Shown one piece after another: positions 6,672 to 9,048 of a DNA stretch of 9,048 nt. A program made the position numbers and the translations under genes. The first letter of the stretch is position 1, and every line of letters starts with the position of its first letter. The stretch covers positions 1-9,048 of the forward strand of contig JAADDG010000157.1 of assembly GCA_013154075.1 (NCBI GenBank). Reading direction: 5' to 3'. Source of the stretch: Campylobacterota bacterium. Its GTDB lineage: Bacteria; Campylobacterota; Campylobacteria; Campylobacterales; JAADDG01. The notes beneath the pieces are model-generated. The model saw only the letters and a list, made by a program, of their open reading frames with translations, was not told where the DNA came from and did no database searches.

Positions 6672-6705
6672 TCGTTATTATTTTTCACTAAATAAATGAT
6701 AACGA
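6672..6705. repeat. 34-bp inverted repeat, candidate operator upstream of the CbiM-like gene
   Basis: TCGTTATTATTT (6672-6683) and its partner at 6694-6705 match at 11 of 12 positions, the exception being a T/G pair, around a 10-bp spacer. Two further matches (6669-6670 with 6707-6708) lie outside after one mismatch. The size and TTATTATTT-like arms resemble metal-responsive operators such as those of NikR or Fur, and the next gene encodes a likely metal transporter. It ends 116 bp before that start codon, which is rather far, and the regulator is not known. Confidence 0.4.
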
Positions 6706-6784
6706 CAATTTATGAATTTAATGTGAATTTTCTAAGAAATCATATTTGTCTAAAATTTTTATATTCTCTTTTTGCGAAGTTGAG

Positions 6785-6790
6785 TAAAAT
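6785..6790 (+). promoter_or_regulatory. Candidate -10 box (TAAAAT) for the CbiM-like gene
   Basis: TAAAAT ends 31 nt before the ATG, giving a start site near 6797 and a leader of about 25 nt that contains the SD. A second TAAAAT at 6751-6756 is an alternative. Neither has a convincing -35 box. Confidence 0.35.
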
Positions 6791-6821
6791 AGGGAAATCA
6801 AATTTTTAAAAGGAGTTTTTT

Positions 6822-7538
6822 ATGCATGTAGAACCCGGTATGGTTATAGCGCCGAAGGTTGCGATGGCGAATATGGCTGCGGTAGGTGTTTTGGGCTACT
6901 ATTTGAGAGATTGGGTAGATTTTAAAGATATCAAAAAGAGCTTTTTAAATCTTGCAAGAACCGCTTTGGCCGCTCTTTGGTTTTTGCTTATGATGCAGTT
7001 TCTGCCTCATTTTCCCGTAGGTCCGAGTGAATGGCATATGGTGAGTTTTCTTATTATGTATCTCGTGTTTGGTTTTACTCCGACTCTTTACGGTTTTGCC
7101 ATAAGTTTGGCCATTCAAGCCACTCCTATTTTCGAGCCCCAAGATATGGTGCATCTTGGCGTAAATTTCCTCTCTTTGGCAGTGCCTTTGATAGTGGTTC
7201 ACAATATCTATAAAAGTAAAGTTTGGCAAATTACCGAAGGGGATCTCTCAAAAAGTATCAATAGGAATATAAAAGACGGTATCAACTATTTCGATTTAGT
7301 GAAAATAGATACGACTTATTATGTGTTGATGAGTTTGATGGTGCTTTTTTGGCTTAGTTGGGGAGGAGTTTTAGCGCATCCTGCGGAAGGATGGCTTAAA
7401 TTTATGTCTTCATATGCAATAAATTTGGTGATAGAGCCTTTGGTAACGGTTGTATTGGTAAAAACTTTGCTTAAATTTAGAGATAACGCTTTGATAGAAA
7501 ATTATACTACGGTAAGTCAAATAAAGTGTGCTTGTTAG
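6822..7538 (+). CDS. CbiM/NikM-like energy-coupling-factor metal transporter, membrane S component
   Basis: Probable inner-membrane uptake protein for Co2+ or Ni2+. It starts M-H-V-E-P-G; in CbiM/NikM proteins the mature N-terminus with His2 enters the membrane and binds the metal, so this ATG (SD AAGGAG at 6810-6815, 6 nt away) is very likely right. P-V-G-P-S-E-W-H (65-72) matches the conserved G-S-x-H loop, making H72 the probable second metal-binding His. Six membrane segments are visible at about 12-28, 44-62, 73-100, 110-128, 165-184 and 196-216. At 238 residues it is near family length. The last residues, K-C-A-C, are unusual. No cbiQ/nikQ, cbiO/nikO or cbiN/nikN gene is in the window, so it either borrows a coupling module from elsewhere or works alone. 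Metal choice cannot be told from sequence. Confidence 0.8.
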   Translation: MHVEPGMVIAPKVAMANMAAVGVLGYYLRDWVDFKDIKKSFLNLARTALAALWFLLMMQFLPHFPVGPSEWHMVSFLIMYLVFGFTPTLYGFAISLAIQATPIFEPQDMVHLGVNFLSLAVPLIVVHNIYKSKVWQITEGDLSKSINRNIKDGINYFDLVKIDTTYYVLMSLMVLFWLSWGGVLAHPAEGWLKFMSSYAINLVIEPLVTVVLVKTLLKFRDNALIENYTTVSQIKCAC

Positions 7539-7541
7539 TAG

Positions 7542-7568
7542 TTCCGCCCTTAAAGGGCGGAATTGTTT
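7542..7568 (+). terminator. GC-rich hairpin terminator between the CbiM-like gene and glnK
   Basis: TTCCGCCCT (7542-7550) and AGGGCGGAA (7554-7562) form a perfect 9-bp stem with a TAA loop, followed by TTGTTTG. It lies directly after the + strand stop and before the glnK stop on the other strand. The T-rich tail is on the + side; on the minus strand the stem is followed by CTACTAAC, so it should work best for the rightward gene but may also stop the ammonium operon. Confidence 0.7.
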
Positions 7569-7570
7569 GA

Positions 7571-7909
7571 TTAGAGAGCCTCTTCGTTCTCTTCACCTGT
7601 TCTTATTCTAATTACTCTCTCGACTTTGGTTACGAATATCTTTCCGTCACCGATTTTCCCTGTTCTTGCTTCCGTTTTGATGATTTCGAGAGTCTTTTCC
7701 AAAAACGGCTCTGAAACCACTATCTCTATTTTGATTTTAGGGAGGAAATCGACTATATATTCCGCTCCCCTGTAAAGCTCGCTATGTCCTTGCTGTCTTC
7801 CGTAGCCTTTTACTTCCACTACGGTCATTCCCTCTATGCCTTCCGCTACAAGCTTCTCTTTTACGTCTTCGAGTTTGAAAGGTTTTATAATCGCTTCTAC
7901 TTTATACAT
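7571..7909 (-). CDS. glnK: Nitrogen regulatory PII protein
   Basis: Small trimeric signalling protein that binds ATP/ADP and 2-oxoglutarate and, when next to amtB, plugs the ammonium channel when nitrogen is plentiful. The 112-residue length is standard. Visible landmarks are Q39, the T-loop with RGAEY (47-51, Tyr51 being the usual uridylylation site), K58 near the 2-oxoglutarate site, and the C-terminal signature TGKIGDGKIFV (83-93). The SD AAGGAG (7916-7921 region) directly continues the amtB stop codon, 6-7 nt before the ATG, so it is surely in one operon with amtB. I chose glnK over glnB from the amtB linkage; the two cannot be told apart by sequence alone. Whether the genome has the GlnD uridylyltransferase cannot be seen here. 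Confidence 0.94.
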   Translation of the reverse strand: MYKVEAIIKPFKLEDVKEKLVAEGIEGMTVVEVKGYGRQQGHSELYRGAEYIVDFLPKIKIEIVVSEPFLEKTLEIIKTEARTGKIGDGKIFVTKVERVIRIRTGEENEEAL

Positions 7910-7920
7910 TATTTAACTCC

Positions 7921-9048
7921 TTATAGGTTTAGGGCTTTTTCGCCGTGAGTTGTCTCATCCAATCCCATTTGCTCCTCTTCCTCGTTTACTCTTCCGCCGC
8001 CTGTTAGCAATGCCGATACATAGTAGAGAATAGCGGTCATAATACCGCTGTAAACGATAGTGAGCAGTACAGCTTTTAGCTGAGCTATTATTTGAGATCC
8101 GAGACTATAGTTTTCCGGCATAGCGTAAGAAGCTATGAAGATCGCCGTAGCGATAGAACCCCAGATTCCTACCAAACCGTGAACCCAGAAAGCATCCAAA
8201 GAATCGTCTACTTTGAAGATCTTTTTTAGTTTTGCGACTCCGAAAAATCCCAAAGCTCCTCCTACGAGACCTATGATGATCGCACCGGTAACATCGGCTG
8301 TTCCTGAAGCCGGAGTGATTGCTACAAGGCCGGCTACGGCACCGGAAGCACCGCCTATTAGAGTAGGTTTCTTATAGACTATCCACTCCGAAATCAACCA
8401 TCCTATTACTCCTAAAGAAGCCGCTACGTTCGTTACCAAGAATGCCGATGCAGCCGTACCGTCTGCGGCTACTTCGCTACCGGCGTTGAATCCGAACCAT
8501 CCGAACCATAGCAAAGCCGCTCCCAAAACCGATAGAATAGGGGAGAAAGGTTTGATAGCCGTTTTGTTGTAGTCTCTTCTTTTTCCTACGAGCATCGCCA
8601 AAACGAATCCCGCAACACCCGCATTGATATGTACCACCGTTCCGCCCGCGAAATCTATCTCACCGAAGTTTAGCGTTTCACCGCCTCCCCATGCCCAGTG
8701 AGTGATAGGAGCGTAAACTACCAATATCCAAAGAGCGCTAAAGATCGCGAAAGTGGAGAATTTGATTCTCTCTATAACCGAACCGCTTGCGATAGCTACC
8801 GCGATAGCTGCGAAAGTTCCTTGAAAGGCTACAAACAACAATTCAGGAATCGTTCCGTTTACCGTATCGGAGCTTATTCCGTGCAAGAAAAATTTTCCTG
8901 TTCCTATGAAATCTCCTTCACCGAAAGCTATACTGTATCCCGCTATTACCCAAACCAACGTTCCTATGGCGAAAGCTATCAGGCTCATTCCCATAGTGTT
9001 TAGAACGTTTTTGCTTCTTGTAAGTCCTCCGTAAAACAAAGCAAGACC
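7921..9048 (-). CDS. amtB: Ammonium transporter Amt/AmtB (N-terminus cut by the window edge)
   Basis: Trimeric inner-membrane channel for ammonium/ammonia. The frame is open to the last base of the window and reads G-L-A-L-F-Y-G-G first, which in Amt proteins lies about 30 residues after the start, so the gene continues beyond 9048; a TTG at 9039 should not be taken as the start. The 375 visible residues contain the conserved D in D-F-A-G-G-T-V-V-H (D132) with the first pore His (H140), the second pore His in A-F-W-V-H-G (H290), the gate Phe in F-Q-G-T-F (F79) and W-F-G-F-N-A-G-S (W184, F187). The C-tail, with Glu-rich and G-L-D-E-T-T-H-G-E elements, is the region that contacts PII. Its stop codon forms part of the glnK SD, and here amtB precedes glnK. 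Confidence 0.95.
   Translation of the reverse strand, partial: GLALFYGGLTRSKNVLNTMGMSLIAFAIGTLVWVIAGYSIAFGEGDFIGTGKFFLHGISSDTVNGTIPELLFVAFQGTFAAIAVAIASGSVIERIKFSTFAIFSALWILVVYAPITHWAWGGGETLNFGEIDFAGGTVVHINAGVAGFVLAMLVGKRRDYNKTAIKPFSPILSVLGAALLWFGWFGFNAGSEVAADGTAASAFLVTNVAASLGVIGWLISEWIVYKKPTLIGGASGAVAGLVAITPASGTADVTGAIIIGLVGGALGFFGVAKLKKIFKVDDSLDAFWVHGLVGIWGSIATAIFIASYAMPENYSLGSQIIAQLKAVLLTIVYSGIMTAILYYVSALLTGGGRVNEEEEQMGLDETTHGEKALNL

Larger units (their letters stand above)
6497..6821. other. AT-rich divergent intergenic region, no gene seen
   Basis: This stretch of about 325 nt separates the small minus-strand gene from the CbiM-like gene. It holds no supported ORF on either strand; the longest candidate is 13 codons without an SD. 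It does contain three inverted repeats (6537-6554, 6584-6614, 6672-6705), a pair of TGAATTT direct repeats 11 bp apart (6713-6719 and 6724-6730) and at least one plausible -10 box for the rightward gene. No cobalamin or nickel/cobalt riboswitch core was recognised. Confidence 0.6.

Noticed and set aside
6658..6699. 13-codon ORF on the + strand in the AT-rich gap
   Set aside because: No SD, lies across an inverted repeat, and composition explains it.
6790..6800. AGGGAA resembling part of a cobalamin riboswitch before the CbiM-like gene
   Set aside because: No GCCACTG-type B12 box or the surrounding stems, and too close to the SD.
9037..9039. TTG as a start codon for amtB
   Set aside because: The frame stays open to the window edge and the residues upstream (G-L-A before L-F-Y-G-G) match the Amt family, so this is internal sequence.

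Overview
The window looks like a chromosomal segment from a low-GC Campylobacterota (former Epsilonproteobacteria) member, probably a free-living, non-pathogenic lineage that makes its own branched-chain amino acids and scavenges ammonium. This is inferred from protein character, codon use (Leu mostly TTG/CTT, Arg mostly AGA, A/T-rich third positions), TATAAT-type promoters without clear -35 boxes, and a gene order around ftsH that I recall from Campylobacter relatives. I could not search a database, so the genus is not assigned. No mobile elements, tRNA/rRNA genes or CRISPR arrays were seen.

Left block (1-4619, + strand): the last 28 codons of a probable prmA, then ftsH (membrane AAA+ protease) and pssA (phosphatidylserine synthase). 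The ftsH stop and the pssA start share one base. A 226-nt gap follows. It is not empty: it holds a TATAAT promoter, a good Shine-Dalgarno (SD) and a 30-codon ORF whose last six codons include five Leu codons. I read this as a leucine-sensing leader peptide for leuA (2-isopropylmalate synthase). No intrinsic terminator lies between leader and leuA. Instead, RNA pairings that would mask the leuA SD begin just after the leader stop, which suggests control of translation.

Middle block (4620-6470): an AMP-forming fatty-acyl-CoA ligase gene whose SD lies inside a GC-rich inverted repeat spanning the gap after leuA. It converges on a small minus-strand gene for a charged 69-residue protein of unknown function with its own promoter and SD. 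A strong hairpin covers the junction of their 3' ends. The AT-rich gap 6471-6821 carries several inverted repeats, the best being a 34-bp element about 117 bp upstream of the next gene.

Right block (6822-9048): a CbiM/NikM-like metal-uptake membrane protein on the + strand, with no energy-coupling partners in view, ends at a GC-rich hairpin. Opposite it, on the minus strand, is an ammonium module: amtB (5' end cut by the window edge) followed by a PII protein gene (glnK), with the amtB stop fused to the glnK SD.

Functionally this is mostly housekeeping: membrane quality control, phospholipid synthesis, leucine synthesis, fatty-acid activation, metal uptake and ammonium uptake with PII control. 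The most interesting material is regulatory, in the gaps before leuA, before the acyl-CoA ligase and before the CbiM-like gene.
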